A stretch of 64,000 nucleotides of DNA from Acidobacteriota bacterium. Its GTDB lineage: Bacteria > Acidobacteriota > UBA6911 > RPQK01 > JAJDTT01. This document shows positions 22,669 through 31,603 of the stretch, in pieces. Location of the stretch: positions 1 through 64,000 of the forward strand of contig JAJDTT010000037.1 in NCBI GenBank assembly GCA_022827025.1, read 5' to 3'. Position numbers and translations under genes: made by a program. The notes under the pieces are model-generated. The model made no database searches and was not told where the DNA came from. It saw only the letters and a program-made list of their open reading frames with translations. Each line of letters starts with the position of its first letter. Position 1 is the first letter of the stretch.

Positions 22669-24360
22669 ATGCTTCCGCCAGCTTCCGGGTTCAATAGCTC
22701 AGGGCCGCCCGTCTTCCTCGGCGGAGAGGTCCGCTCCTGGGCCAAGATACTGACCGCGTCCCAGATGGGGGCCGTGGACCGTCTCACCACCCGGGACTGC
22801 GGACTCCCCAGCCTGCTGTTGATGGAAAATGCCGGGCTGAACCTGTACCAGGTCCTGAAGTCCCGATTCGGGGAACGGCTTGCCGGGCGCGCCACCGTGA
22901 TTCTCTGCGGCAAAGGAAACAACGGTGGGGACGGTCTGGTCCTGGCCCGCCAATTGGCGCGCCGCGAATCTTCTCCGGCGGTGATTCTGCTCTGCCGTCC
23001 CGAACAAATGCGGGGAGACGCCGCCGTCCAGTTGGAGGCCTATCGAAAATCGGGCGGCCAGGTGGCTTCGGTGACCTCCCGGGAGGAGTGGGCGGAGGCA
23101 GCGCCCATCCTCGGCGGCTGCCGGATCCTGGTGGACGCCCTGCTGGGAACCGGGCTCGGACGTCCCGTCACGGGTCTGCTGGCGCAGGTGGTTCGGGACG
23201 TCAACGGCAGCGGCGCCTTCGTGCTGGCCGTGGACATCCCCACAGGCACACCGTCGGACGGCATCCGGTCCATCGGACCGTCGGTCCGGGCTCACGCCAC
23301 CGTCACCTTCACCGCCCCCAAGATCGCCCACGTTCTTCACCGGGAGCCGGAGACGTTCGGGCAGATCTACGTCACTCCCATCGGGACGCCCTCCCAGGTG
23401 CTGGACACGCCGGACCACTTCCTGAACCTGATGACGCCGGCCCGGATTCGGGCGGTCCTGCCGGCCCGGAAGACCTTCTCTCACAAGGGCACGTTCGGGC
23501 ATGTGGCGGTCATTGCGGGAAGCCGGGGCAAGACCGGGGCCGGCGCCTTGGCCTCGCGGGCTGCGTTGAGATCCGGGTCCGGCCTGGTGACGGGCCTGGC
23601 GCCCGACGCCGTCCAACCCCTGATGGCCTCCTTCCAGCCTGAGATCATGACCGAAGGGGTGCCGTCCACGCCCGCCGGAACCTTGGCCTCGTCCGGGACC
23701 GATCGCATTCTGGAACTATTGGCGGGCAAGGACGCCGCCGGCCTGGGGCCGGGCCTGACCACGGAGAAGGAGACCGTCGACGTGGTCCGCCGGCTGACAC
23801 GGGAGGCCGAGGTTCCCCTGGTCCTGGATGCCGACGCCTTGAACGCCTATGCCGGTCAGGCCCGCGATTTGGTCAACCTGAAGGGCCAACCCCTGGTCCT
23901 CACTCCCCACCCGGGCGAGTTCGCCCGGCTGACGGCCCATCCGGTTCCGCAAATCACCGAAAACGGGATCTCAATCGCCCGGGAATTCGCCCGGAACCGG
24001 AACCTCTGGCTGGTGCTCAAGGGATTCCGGACCCTGGTGGCGTCGCCCGACGGCCAAGTCTACGCCTGTCCGCTGGGAAACCCGGGAATGGCGACCGCAG
24101 GCTGCGGCGATGTCCTCACCGGCGTGATCACTTCGTTCCTGGGCCAGTATCGGGCCCAGGCCCGGGTCTCTCCGTCGCAGACCACCGACGCCGTGGTCTC
24201 CGCCGTATACCTCCATTCCCTGGCCGGCGACCTGGCGGCCCGACATCGGGGGATGGACTCGCTGACGGCCGGAGACCTCCTCGATCACCTGGGACCGGCC
24301 TTCCTCCAGTTGCGCGGCCGTGGGGGGCGGTCCAGCGACCCGGTGGAAAATGCGGGCTGA
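22669..24360 (+). CDS. nnr: Bifunctional NAD(P)HX epimerase/dehydratase
   Basis: A 563-residue fusion of the YjeF N-terminal epimerase and the C-terminal ADP-dependent dehydratase that together repair hydrated NAD(P)H. Epimerase signatures: LLMENAGLNLYQVL, GKGNNGGDGLVLARQLA and VDALLGTGLGRPV. Dehydratase signatures: FSHKGTFGHVAVIAGSRGKT, GLGPGL, VLDADALNAY, LTPHPGEFARL and GNPGMATAGCGDVLTGVI. ATG 22669 is the best start but leaves a 36-residue leader before ILTASQM, so initiation may be elsewhere. It overlaps tsaE by 11 bases, a pairing common in bacteria. Confidence 0.93.
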   Translation: MLPPASGFNSSGPPVFLGGEVRSWAKILTASQMGAVDRLTTRDCGLPSLLLMENAGLNLYQVLKSRFGERLAGRATVILCGKGNNGGDGLVLARQLARRESSPAVILLCRPEQMRGDAAVQLEAYRKSGGQVASVTSREEWAEAAPILGGCRILVDALLGTGLGRPVTGLLAQVVRDVNGSGAFVLAVDIPTGTPSDGIRSIGPSVRAHATVTFTAPKIAHVLHREPETFGQIYVTPIGTPSQVLDTPDHFLNLMTPARIRAVLPARKTFSHKGTFGHVAVIAGSRGKTGAGALASRAALRSGSGLVTGLAPDAVQPLMASFQPEIMTEGVPSTPAGTLASSGTDRILELLAGKDAAGLGPGLTTEKETVDVVRRLTREAEVPLVLDADALNAYAGQARDLVNLKGQPLVLTPHPGEFARLTAHPVPQITENGISIAREFARNRNLWLVLKGFRTLVASPDGQVYACPLGNPGMATAGCGDVLTGVITSFLGQYRAQARVSPSQTTDAVVSAVYLHSLAGDLAARHRGMDSLTAGDLLDHLGPAFLQLRGRGGRSSDPVENAG

Positions 24361-24808
24361 CCGGATCCTTCGCTCCGGCAGCGAAGAGGAGACCCGGAGC
24401 ATCGGCCTCAGGCTGGGCCGGAAGCTGCAGCCTCCGCGAGTGGTCCTCCTCACCGGAGAACTGGGCGCCGGAAAGACGGTGCTCACCCAGGCCATGGCGG
24501 CCGGTCTTCAGGTCGAAGATCCCTCCCTGGTCAGAAGTCCCTCCTTCACCCTGATCAACGAGTACCCATCGGCTCGCGGCCGCATCTACCACGTCGACCT
24601 GTACCGCCTGGAGGGAGCCGACGACTTCCATTCCATCGGTCTCGAGGAGATCCTGGAACGGGAAGCGGTCGTCATCATCGAATGGGGCGAAAAGCTCGAC
24701 TTGCCCGTAAACGACCCCGTCCGCGTCCGAATCCTGGTGGACCCGGTGAGCGACGAGCGCCTGCTGGAGATCGACGCCGGAGAGGAAGGAGTAAGGAGGA
24801 AGGAGTAA
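24350..24808 (+). CDS. tsaE: tRNA threonylcarbamoyladenosine biosynthesis ATPase TsaE
   Basis: A 152-residue P-loop ATPase needed with TsaB and TsaD to make t6A in ANN-decoding tRNAs. Walker A is G36-ELGAGKT-43, and further family motifs are SPSFTLINEY, YHVDLYRL and VVIIEWGEK. ATG 24350 lies inside the end of nnr, and the surrounding bases resemble the family-3 repeat arm. The C-terminus is low-complexity (GEEGVRRKE). tsaB and tsaD are not in the window. Confidence 0.93.
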   Translation: MRADRILRSGSEEETRSIGLRLGRKLQPPRVVLLTGELGAGKTVLTQAMAAGLQVEDPSLVRSPSFTLINEYPSARGRIYHVDLYRLEGADDFHSIGLEEILEREAVVIIEWGEKLDLPVNDPVRVRILVDPVSDERLLEIDAGEEGVRRKE

Positions 24809-24895
24809 AGAGAGCGGAAACTGCAATTGGATTCACAATTTCTTGAATGGCGGCGTTTGGAGGGGGTGTGAGAACAACACGAGAAAAGAGGTGAG

Positions 24896-25438
24896 ATGAT
24901 CGCCGCCGCACCCTCGAATCGTATCCCGATCGTTCCGGCAACCCCGTTTCCGACTCCATGTCCTGGAGTGCCCCCCAATGCCGAGCGTGTCCGAACCGGA
25001 TCCCCAGCGCCTGGTAACGCTCACGGCTATCAGTTACTGGAAGTCACGCTGACCTGCCTGCTCATCGGCTTTCTGGCCTCGCTGGCATGGCCGGCCTATC
25101 AGCAGGTGCGGGATCACTGGAGACTGTCGCAGGGATCCCATCTGTTTCTCTCGCTCCTGGAGCAGGGGCGGACCGCGGCCATCGGACGGAATCTGACCGT
25201 GCAGGTCCGAGTCTCGCGCGACGGCGGACGCACGACGATCGCGCCGGAGGGCGAAGAACCCGGACATTGGGTGGCCCTCCCCAGCGGGGTCCTGGTCGTC
25301 CGCAGGCCAAATCGCGAAGTCACCTTCTATTCCCGCGGAACCGCCGCTCCGGGCGGGACGTTCGTACTGGGCAACGCCGCCGGCAAGATCCGCATCGTGA
25401 TTTCACCGGCCGGGAGGATACGATGGGAAAAAGGATAG
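24896..25438 (+). CDS. GspH/FimT-like minor pseudopilin
   Basis: A 180-residue prepilin-like protein. The cleavage site is unusually far in: G44-Y45 in AHGYQLLEVTLTCLLIGFLA, with E49 at the +5 position, giving a 44-residue leader. A start at an alternative codon nearer the motif is possible, but none with a clear ribosome site was seen. The C-terminal part (GRNLTVQVRVSRDGGRTTI ... FVLGNAAGKIRIVISPAGRI) fits GspH/FimT beta-sheet domains. It is first of four overlapping pseudopilin genes and would be processed by the PilD encoded at 18.5-19.3 kb. Confidence 0.8.
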   Translation: MIAAAPSNRIPIVPATPFPTPCPGVPPNAERVRTGSPAPGNAHGYQLLEVTLTCLLIGFLASLAWPAYQQVRDHWRLSQGSHLFLSLLEQGRTAAIGRNLTVQVRVSRDGGRTTIAPEGEEPGHWVALPSGVLVVRRPNREVTFYSRGTAAPGGTFVLGNAAGKIRIVISPAGRIRWEKG

Positions 25439-25743
25439 CCGGGGGCGGCGGCGCGGAGGGGTTTGCCCTCCTGGAGTACCTGATGGCCACAACGATTCTG
25501 ACCGTCGCCCTTCTTTCCCTGATCCAGACCCTGGCTCTGACTCTGGGCAACTACGCCATCATGGAAAAACGGCGCCAGGAAGTTCTCGAACGGTGGAACC
25601 GGAGCGAAGAGGCCCGCTCCCGGAAGCCGGAAGGGGAGAGGATCGTCCTGGTTCCGGACGGACCCTCGTTGTGGCGCCTGAACGTCTCGGGCTCCGAGGA
25701 AGAGAACGCCTCGAAGTGGGAGGTGCTCCGATCGCTACCCTGA
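25423..25743 (+). CDS. GspI/PilV-like minor pseudopilin
   Basis: A 106-residue small pseudopilin, starting ATG 25423 with GGGAGG upstream and overlapping the previous gene by 16 bases. The prepilin motif is G13-F14 with E18 at +5 (AEGFALLEYLMATTILTVAL). Its short length and position match GspI/PilV. The C-terminal domain is a short charged segment followed by IVLVPDGPSLWRLNVSG. Family placement rests on the N-terminal motif and gene order. Confidence 0.75.
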   Translation: MGKRIAGGGGAEGFALLEYLMATTILTVALLSLIQTLALTLGNYAIMEKRRQEVLERWNRSEEARSRKPEGERIVLVPDGPSLWRLNVSGSEEENASKWEVLRSLP

Positions 25744-25757
25744 AAGACGGCTTCCGG

Positions 25758-26363
25758 ATGAACCCCATTGACTCGCCTGCGGGACCGCGCGGGGCCGGGA
25801 CAAAAGAGGGGGAACGGGGATTCAGCCTGATCGAGTCGCTTCTGGCCACCGCCGCCTCAGCGCTCCTTTTCTCTCTGTTTCTGGGAGTGTTCGACCAGGC
25901 CCAGACCACCGTCACCAACCTCACGCGCTTGATGGAACGGGACCGGAACCTGATCCTGGCCCCCGTCCTGCTGGGTGGGTGGATCCTGGGTGCGGGCAAC
26001 CGGGAGTGGAACCGGACCGGGGACGGAATCCTGATCCAGTCCGGAATCCTCCGGATGGAGTCCGACCTGGACGGGAGACGCGGGTTCCCCGACGGGCGGG
26101 TCGACGGCAATTTCGAGAGCCTGTCGCTCCGCTGCCGGACGGACCATTTGCAACTCAAGAGCGGAGGGGGGAACTTTCAATCAGTCCTGAAACAGATCCG
26201 GCAATGGGAAATCCGGATGAACGGACGGTTGCTGAACCTTCGCCTCACCGGCGCCGTGAGCCCGGATTTGCTGCACTGGAAATCGGACGGGCAGACCACT
26301 GAGACAATCCGTTACACGCTTCGGAACTACCGGACCAACCTCTTCCCTCCCCGGAATGGATGA
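25758..26363 (+). CDS. GspJ/PilW-like minor pseudopilin
   Basis: A 201-residue pseudopilin with a 21-residue leader; the motif is G21-F22 and E26 (+5) in ERGFSLIESLLATAASALLF. The C-terminal part contains alternating strands (LRMESDLDGRRGFPDG; LSLRCRTDHLQLKSGG) as expected for GspJ. ATG 25758 is used; it is 14 bases after the preceding stop. It overlaps the next gene by 8 bases. Confidence 0.78.
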   Translation: MNPIDSPAGPRGAGTKEGERGFSLIESLLATAASALLFSLFLGVFDQAQTTVTNLTRLMERDRNLILAPVLLGGWILGAGNREWNRTGDGILIQSGILRMESDLDGRRGFPDGRVDGNFESLSLRCRTDHLQLKSGGGNFQSVLKQIRQWEIRMNGRLLNLRLTGAVSPDLLHWKSDGQTTETIRYTLRNYRTNLFPPRNG

Positions 26364-27594
26364 ACTTCGGAAATCCGAACCGGAGGCGGGACTCGCCCTG
26401 TTGGCCGCCCTGTTCACGACGGCTCTGGTCGCGACCCTGGTCTGGGTCCTGAGCGTGCAGAATCTGATCCAGTGGAGGCTGCTCCAAGAAGTCGAGGCAC
26501 GACTCTACAGCATGGTTCTGGCTCAGAACGGAATCGAGTTCGCTCGCGGACTTCTTCCCCTGGTCGAGGTGGACGAACTCCTGGCCGGTCCCGACGGCTC
26601 CTTCTCCGGAACCGACCTTGCCGAATGGAGAAATCCTCTCCCCTTTGCGGAGGCTCGCCGCCTGGACCCGGAGAGTTGGACACCCGGCCGCGACGACGGA
26701 CTTCCGGCTCGCGGCCGGGACTCGTTGCTGCCGAACGGTTACTCGGATCCCGGAGGCGGCCGTTTCTACTTGAGGTTTTCCAATAATCCCGAGGAGCCGG
26801 CCCACCAGGACCGGGACGGAGTGGTCCTGGTCCGGAGCATGGGGGTGGCTCCTCTGAAACTACGGAACCCCTTCCTGGCTTCGACCCGCAACAGCGTGAC
26901 CCTGATCGAAACCCGCCTTCTGCAAGAGACTGCATTTCGCCTGCGGAGCGCGATCACCCTGGCGGGAGACAGCGGAGACTTCCAGTGGTCGGGAAGTCAG
27001 TTTCTCCTAGACGGTGGACACCGGGAGCCGGCGGTCCGCTTTCTCTCCCTGGGAGGCGACGGACTCGGCGCCGACTTTCGACGGAACCTCAGTCGGGCCC
27101 AGGCCAGACGGATCCGCGGCGCCGGATCGGAACCTTCTCTCCGGGACTCGACTGGTGCATACCGAGGGGACCCCCGTTATCGATCCCTCTTCCAAGCTGT
27201 CTTCTGGAGACATTTCCAGGATCAACTTCCGATCCTGTCATCCGCCACCGGCATTGTTCATCTTCCGGAGGGGGGCAGCCTGCCGGCCGCGGCGTCGGGA
27301 GTCGTCGTCGCACGAGGGAACCTGATCCTGCAGGGAGATGTCCGGTTCCGCGGAATCCTGCTTCATCTGGGTGGGGGCGCCGTCATTCTGAAAGACCGGG
27401 CCCAGATCGCAGGCGGACTCTGGCTTTCCAACCTGAGCCTGGACGGAGACACGGTCCGCGGCGGCCCCTTGAGCCTTCATCTCTCGGACTTGGCCAGAAT
27501 CCGATACGACGCGGACGCCATCCGGTCGGGACTGCGCAGCTTTCCGCCGACTCAACTTGGCTGGCGGCTGCTTTTTCCGGAGATGACGCCGTGA
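26356..27594 (+). CDS. GspK/PilX-like large minor pseudopilin
   Basis: A 412-residue protein with a short leader: G12-L13 in EAGLALLAALFTTALVATLV. The +5 residue is alanine (A17), not glutamate. Lack of Glu5 is characteristic of the tip pseudopilin GspK, and its large size also fits. The rest has no recognised enzyme motif, but a hydrophobic-beta pattern near residues 310-370 (VVVARGNLILQGDVRFRG, LLHLGGGAVILKDRAQIAGG) suggests a beta-helix or sheet. Gene order H-I-J-K suggests the four form a tip complex. Confidence 0.72.
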   Translation: MDELRKSEPEAGLALLAALFTTALVATLVWVLSVQNLIQWRLLQEVEARLYSMVLAQNGIEFARGLLPLVEVDELLAGPDGSFSGTDLAEWRNPLPFAEARRLDPESWTPGRDDGLPARGRDSLLPNGYSDPGGGRFYLRFSNNPEEPAHQDRDGVVLVRSMGVAPLKLRNPFLASTRNSVTLIETRLLQETAFRLRSAITLAGDSGDFQWSGSQFLLDGGHREPAVRFLSLGGDGLGADFRRNLSRAQARRIRGAGSEPSLRDSTGAYRGDPRYRSLFQAVFWRHFQDQLPILSSATGIVHLPEGGSLPAAASGVVVARGNLILQGDVRFRGILLHLGGGAVILKDRAQIAGGLWLSNLSLDGDTVRGGPLSLHLSDLARIRYDADAIRSGLRSFPPTQLGWRLLFPEMTP

Positions 27595-27606
27595 CCGGCT
27601 GGACTG

Positions 27607-28326
27607 TTACCGCAAACCACCCGAATTCGGTTTTCGGCCCAGGTGAAGGCACGCGATCCCCGCGGACAGGGTTCGGTGGCGGATCTCATGGAACCCCGCC
27701 TTCCCCAGCAACCGGTCCAGATCCTCGGGCGCCAGGAACTGCCGCACCGAGCGGGAGAGATAATCGTAGGCCCGACCGTGTCCCGTGATCCAACCGCCCA
27801 GCCGGGGCAGGACCCGGACGAAATAGAACAGGTAGATCGACCGGAACAGCGGAACCGTGGGGAGCGTGAACTCCAGGATGGCCAACACGCCCCGGGGGCG
27901 GAGCACCCGATGCATTTCCGCCAGACCCCGGCGGTAGCTCTCCAGGTTCCTCAATCCGAAGGCAATGCTGACGGCGTCGAAAGTCCGGTCCGGAAACGGG
28001 AGTCTCAGGGCGTCCCCTTCAGTGAATGAGATCCGGCGGCCGGCGGCGGAACGGGACGCTTTCTTCATGCCCAAAACCAGCATGGGATGAGCGAAATCGC
28101 ACGCCACCACCGAACCCAGGCTGGAGAGTTCCAGGGCCAGGTCCCCGGTCCCGGTGCAGAGGTCCAGGATCCGCGGGTCCGGCGGCAGCCGGCCTTCCAG
28201 CTCGCGCCTCGTCAGCCGTCTCCAATACCGGTCCACGGACAGCGAGAGAAGACGGTTGGCCCGGTCGTATCGGGGGGCAATGGCGCCGAACATCCGGCGG
28301 ATCCGCCCCGGTTCCTTGTCCCCCAT
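27607..28326 (-). CDS. ubiE: Demethylmenaquinone/ubiquinone methyltransferase
   Basis: A 239-residue class I SAM-dependent C-methyltransferase (UbiE/MenG) that performs the last step of menaquinone synthesis. Motifs: MFGAIAPRYDRANRLLSLSV, the SAM-binding ILDLCTGTGDLALEL, ACDFAHPMLVLGMKK, EGDALRLPFPDRTFDAVSIA, FGLRNLESYRRGLAEMHRVL. ATG 28326 is chosen because the family starts just before RIRRMFG. Convergent with the pseudopilin operon (12 bases apart). aroB lies 26 bases upstream on the same strand. Confidence 0.93.
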   Translation of the reverse strand: MGDKEPGRIRRMFGAIAPRYDRANRLLSLSVDRYWRRLTRRELEGRLPPDPRILDLCTGTGDLALELSSLGSVVACDFAHPMLVLGMKKASRSAAGRRISFTEGDALRLPFPDRTFDAVSIAFGLRNLESYRRGLAEMHRVLRPRGVLAILEFTLPTVPLFRSIYLFYFVRVLPRLGGWITGHGRAYDYLSRSVRQFLAPEDLDRLLGKAGFHEIRHRTLSAGIACLHLGRKPNSGGLR

Positions 28327-28352
28327 TTGAATCCCTGGAATCTGCGGCGTGC

Positions 28353-29444
28353 CTACTTCAGTTGCTTCACCTGATCCCAGGCCCGCGCCAAGTCCCGGTC
28401 CGGGATGTCGTCCCGGATTTCGGTGATCCCGATCGCCGCCAGCAACACCACAACCGTGCGTTGATTCCGGCGTTTCTTGTCCCGCTTCATGGCCTCCACG
28501 ACGCGGCTCGTGGGCACCGCATCGATGGCGGGCAAAGGGCCGATCTCCCGGATCGACTGCACCGCCCGGTCGCGTGACTCCCGAGACAGCCCGGTGCGCC
28601 AATGCGAGAGATGAGCCGCGGCCATCATTCCGTAAGCTATCGCCTCCCCGTGGGTCACCCCCTCAAATCGGACGGCGGATTCCAGTCCGTGGCCGAAGGT
28701 GTGCCCCAGGTTCAGTATTCGCCGCAGATCCGATTCGCGCTCGTCCCGGGCGGTGACCTCGGCCTTGATCTGGCAGCAGCGCCGGATCAGCCGCTGCATC
28801 ACCGGGGCGTTCCGGGCCTGGATCTCTTCCAGCGACGCGTTCAGCCAATCGAAGAATCCGGCGTCCCGGATGAGGCCGTACTTGAAAACCTCGTAGAGTC
28901 CGGACTGAAACTCCCGCTGAGGCAAGGAGAGGAGGGTCTCGGGATCGATGCAGACCAGGCTCGGCTGCCAGAAGGAACCGACCATGTTCTTGGCCAGGCC
29001 GTGATTGACTCCGGTCTTGCCTCCGACCGAACTGTCCACCTGAGCCACCACCGTCGTCGGGATCTGAATGTAAGGAATTCCCCGCATGAAGGTGGCGGCG
29101 GCAAATCCGGCGATGTCCCCGGTCACGCCGCCCCCCAGGGCCACCAGGGCCGAGGAGCGATCCGCGCCCCCGCTCACCAGCTGCCCGTAGATCTGCTCGA
29201 CGGTCCGAAGCGTCTTGTGGGACTCACCGTCCGGGATCAGGATTTCCGACACCCGGAACCCGGAGTCCGCCAGACCCCGCATCAGCGTCCCGCCGTAGAG
29301 TTCGTGGACCGCGGGATTGGAGACCAGGAACAGCCTCCGGGCCGTCTTGCGGTCTCTCAGCAGCTTCGGGAAATCGGCCAGGAGACCGGAACCGATCAGG
29401 ATGTCATAGCTGCGGCCGGGAAGGCTGACCTGAACCGTCTTCAC
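28353..29444 (-). CDS. aroB: 3-dehydroquinate synthase
   Basis: A 363-residue AroB, second enzyme of the shikimate pathway, using NAD+ and a divalent metal. Signatures: IPDGESHKTLRTVEQIYGQL, LVALGGGVTGDIAGFAAATF, PYIQIPTTVVAQVDSSVGGK, TGVNHGLAKNMVGSFWQP and LNLGHTFGHGLESAV (metal histidines). Full length. It sits between thiSG and ubiE on the minus strand, 87 bases after thiSG; shikimate supplies menaquinone and aromatic amino acids. Confidence 0.95.
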   Translation of the reverse strand: MKTVQVSLPGRSYDILIGSGLLADFPKLLRDRKTARRLFLVSNPAVHELYGGTLMRGLADSGFRVSEILIPDGESHKTLRTVEQIYGQLVSGGADRSSALVALGGGVTGDIAGFAAATFMRGIPYIQIPTTVVAQVDSSVGGKTGVNHGLAKNMVGSFWQPSLVCIDPETLLSLPQREFQSGLYEVFKYGLIRDAGFFDWLNASLEEIQARNAPVMQRLIRRCCQIKAEVTARDERESDLRRILNLGHTFGHGLESAVRFEGVTHGEAIAYGMMAAAHLSHWRTGLSRESRDRAVQSIREIGPLPAIDAVPTSRVVEAMKRDKKRRNQRTVVVLLAAIGITEIRDDIPDRDLARAWDQVKQLK

Positions 29445-29531
29445 CGGGCTCCTTTCCTGCCATCCGCGGGTTTCGGAAAACGCGGAGGCATCGCTGCGGC
29501 TGGTGTGGACTTGGGGAAAACCGGTCCCAGG

Positions 29532-30515
29532 CTAACTCAACACGCCTTCCAGGGGACTGCTGGCCGTGGCGTAGAGCTTGCGGGGAATTCGTCCCGCCTT
29601 GTAGGCCAGTCGGCCCGACTCCACGGCCAGCTTCATGCTCCTGGCCATGGATACGGGATCTCTGGCGCCGGCAATCCCGGTATTCATGAGGACTCCGTCC
29701 ACACCCAGCTCCATGGCCAGGGTGGCGTCGGAAGCGGTCCCGACTCCGGCGTCGACGATGACGGGGACCGAGGCGAACTCCAGGATGATGCGGATGTTGT
29801 TGGGATTCTGGATGCCGAGGCCCGAACCGATGGGGGCGCCCAGCGGCATCACGGCCGCCGCTCCCTCATCCTCCAACCGCTTGCAGACGATGGGATCGTC
29901 GTTGGTGTACGGGAGCACCACGAATCCATCCTTGACCAGGACTCGCGTGGCGTCCAGCAGGGCCTCGTTGTCGGGAAAAAGCGTGCGCTCGTCTCCGATC
30001 ACCTCCAGCTTGACCAGATTCGACAGGCCCGCCTCCCGGCCCAACCGGGCGTATCGGATCGCCTCGGCCGCCGTGTAGCAGCCGGCCGTGTTGGGCAGCA
30101 GTCGGTAGCGTTTGGGGTCGATGTAGTCCAGGAGCGATTCCCGGCTGCGGTCGGAGATATTGACGCGCCGCACGGCTACCGTCACCATCTCGGCTCCGCT
30201 GGCCTCCAGGGCCTGCTCCATCTGGCTGAAGGTCGCGTACTTCCCCGTTCCCACCAGCAAGCGGGAGCGATACTCGCGTCCGGCTATGGTCAACGTATCT
30301 TCCACGGCCCCTCCTCCCACGAAATGGACGATTTCGATCCGGTCGCCGCTCCGGATCTCCTGCCCGGCCCACCGGTTGCGGCGGACGATCCGCTCATTGA
30401 CCTCAACCGCGACCCGGCCCCCGTCAAGCTCCAGATCCTGAACCAGATCCGCCACGCTGCGGCCCGGTTCCACCTGGTGCTTCAGGCCATTCAAAAGGAC
30501 TTGGATCTTGCCCAT
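29532..30515 (-). CDS. thiG: ThiS-ThiG fusion (sulfur carrier plus thiazole synthase)
   Basis: A 327-residue protein. Residues 1-69 are a ThiS ubiquitin-like sulfur carrier ([20 protein letters not shown] ... EIVHFVGGG), and residues about 70-327 are ThiG ([20 protein letters not shown]; Schiff-base lysine about K169 in [43 protein letters not shown]). The ThiS Gly-Gly end, normally a free C-terminus that carries thiocarboxylate sulfur, is continuous with ThiG with no stop between. The protein must be cut after GG or use another sulfur route. No TPP riboswitch pattern was found upstream. Other thi genes are absent here. Confidence 0.93.
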   Translation of the reverse strand: MGKIQVLLNGLKHQVEPGRSVADLVQDLELDGGRVAVEVNERIVRRNRWAGQEIRSGDRIEIVHFVGGGAVEDTLTIAGREYRSRLLVGTGKYATFSQMEQALEASGAEMVTVAVRRVNISDRSRESLLDYIDPKRYRLLPNTAGCYTAAEAIRYARLGREAGLSNLVKLEVIGDERTLFPDNEALLDATRVLVKDGFVVLPYTNDDPIVCKRLEDEGAAAVMPLGAPIGSGLGIQNPNNIRIILEFASVPVIVDAGVGTASDATLAMELGVDGVLMNTGIAGARDPVSMARSMKLAVESGRLAYKAGRIPRKLYATASSPLEGVLS

Positions 30516-30565
30516 GGGTCCATCGTTTTCGGGCCCAGTCTACTACGACGCCGCGCCCGTCTGCC

Positions 30566-30590
30566 AGCCGAACGGAGCCACCGTTCGGCT
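30566..30590. terminator. Perfect 10-bp stem-loop between two minus-strand genes
   Basis: Arms AGCCGAACGG and CCGTTCGGCT around AGCCA, 58 bases past the stop of the 30648-31370 gene and 50 bases before the thiSG start. There is no T run on either strand, so termination would be weak or factor-dependent. Confidence 0.4.
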
Positions 30591-30647
30591 CGGATGGAAC
30601 TGCTATCGATGCCGGTCGGATGCTGTTGCCACCTTTGTCGGAGGAGC

Positions 30648-31370
30648 CTACCCCTCCTGGGCGTCGTCGCGCCTTTCCTGCTGTTTGCCTGCTTTTTCCT
30701 GCTGAAAGAGTTTGTATGCCCGAGGGAGGAAAACTCGGGCGGAGGAGATCTCGGTCATGGGGATCACAACTCGAAAATCTTCATACACCAATCCGAATGA
30801 CTCTTCGAGTGACTTCCGAATAACGGGAGCATAGTTGGTCGTGATTTCCAGATCTTGCGTATCTCCATCGCGGTAGCCACTCATCATTGGGACGATCTCG
30901 ACATCGGATTTACCATGACTGACTTTGCCGCTCTTGAGGGCGAAGCCAACGTACACCTTCCTGTTTTTCAGCGAAATCTCGACAAGCTTCTGGTGTTCGA
31001 TGGATTCGGCGACGAGCAGTTCGATGAGATTTCCGGCTCTTTCGTCGGATCGTCGAGCGGCTCTTTCTTCGCTGTAGAAACGGTTACCAACACACGGCAA
31101 CGCGAACCCCAAAACGGCACTCAGCAGTATGGCCCTTGGCGAGTAGGAGATTGAGGCATAGGACTCCCATGCCGGGTCCACCCAAGGAAAATACCGATTC
31201 AGAAAAAGAAAGATCAGGTGCGCCGCACCCGCGAGAATGCCGCCAGCAAACGCAGCCCGAAAGAAGACATGGTACCCGGAATCACGCAGAGCTTCGTAGC
31301 GTGTGAAATGGAGATGCGTCAGAAACCAGTATCCACCAAGAGTCGAAACGAGAAAAAGACCAAGACCCAA
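30648..31370 (-). CDS. Membrane protein of unknown function
   Basis: A 240-residue protein I do not recognise. Three hydrophobic segments are visible (MGLGLFLVSTLGGYWFLTHL; FFRAAFAGGILAGAAHLIFL; AILLSAVLGFALPCVGN), followed by a cytosolic domain of about 140 residues with alternating strands (IEHQKLVEISLKNRKVYVGF; MMSGYRDGDTQDLEITTNYA; FRVVIPMTEISSARVFLP). A short gene for a 65-residue basic protein lies 35 bases upstream on the same strand. Frame and codon use look genuine, but no function is claimed. Confidence 0.65.
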   Translation of the reverse strand: MGLGLFLVSTLGGYWFLTHLHFTRYEALRDSGYHVFFRAAFAGGILAGAAHLIFLFLNRYFPWVDPAWESYASISYSPRAILLSAVLGFALPCVGNRFYSEERAARRSDERAGNLIELLVAESIEHQKLVEISLKNRKVYVGFALKSGKVSHGKSDVEIVPMMSGYRDGDTQDLEITTNYAPVIRKSLEESFGLVYEDFRVVIPMTEISSARVFLPRAYKLFQQEKAGKQQERRDDAQEG

Positions 31371-31405
31371 GGGATAAAGTTCCTGACGGGTGAACCCGCT
31401 GATCC

Positions 31406-31603
31406 TTACGGCCGTTTTTTCAGAGCTGCGCCAGACCGTGAGGCTCCGAAGTCGAGTTCCGCCACTTGGTCGATGACGGCGCGCGCCCTTTTACTACGGA
31501 GCAACTCACCCGCTTTGACGTAGCGGGCACCCCTTGGCGTAACGTACACGGTCGGACGGTCATGGTCAGTCGACGGATGTGCTTTCGGTGACGTTTTCGC
31601 CAT
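31406..31603 (-). CDS. Small basic hypothetical protein
   Basis: A 65-residue, lysine/arginine-rich protein (MAKTSPKAHPSTDHDRPTVY, TPRGARYVKAGELLRSKRAR, AVIDQVAELDF). It has a good GGAGGAG ribosome site before ATG 31603, which favours a real gene. YVTPRGARYVKAGELLRSK looks like a short nucleic-acid-binding or antitoxin-like segment, but no family is assigned. It precedes the membrane protein gene on the same strand. Confidence 0.5.
   Translation of the reverse strand: MAKTSPKAHPSTDHDRPTVYVTPRGARYVKAGELLRSKRARAVIDQVAELDFGASRSGAALKKRP

Noticed and set aside
30516-30647. TPP riboswitch before thiSG
   Set aside because: The conserved CTGAGA and ACCTGA-type cores were not found on the appropriate strand.
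28602-30800. Plus-strand open frame of 732 codons opposite aroB and thiSG
   Set aside because: Antisense shadow of two clear enzymes; no protein-like pattern.
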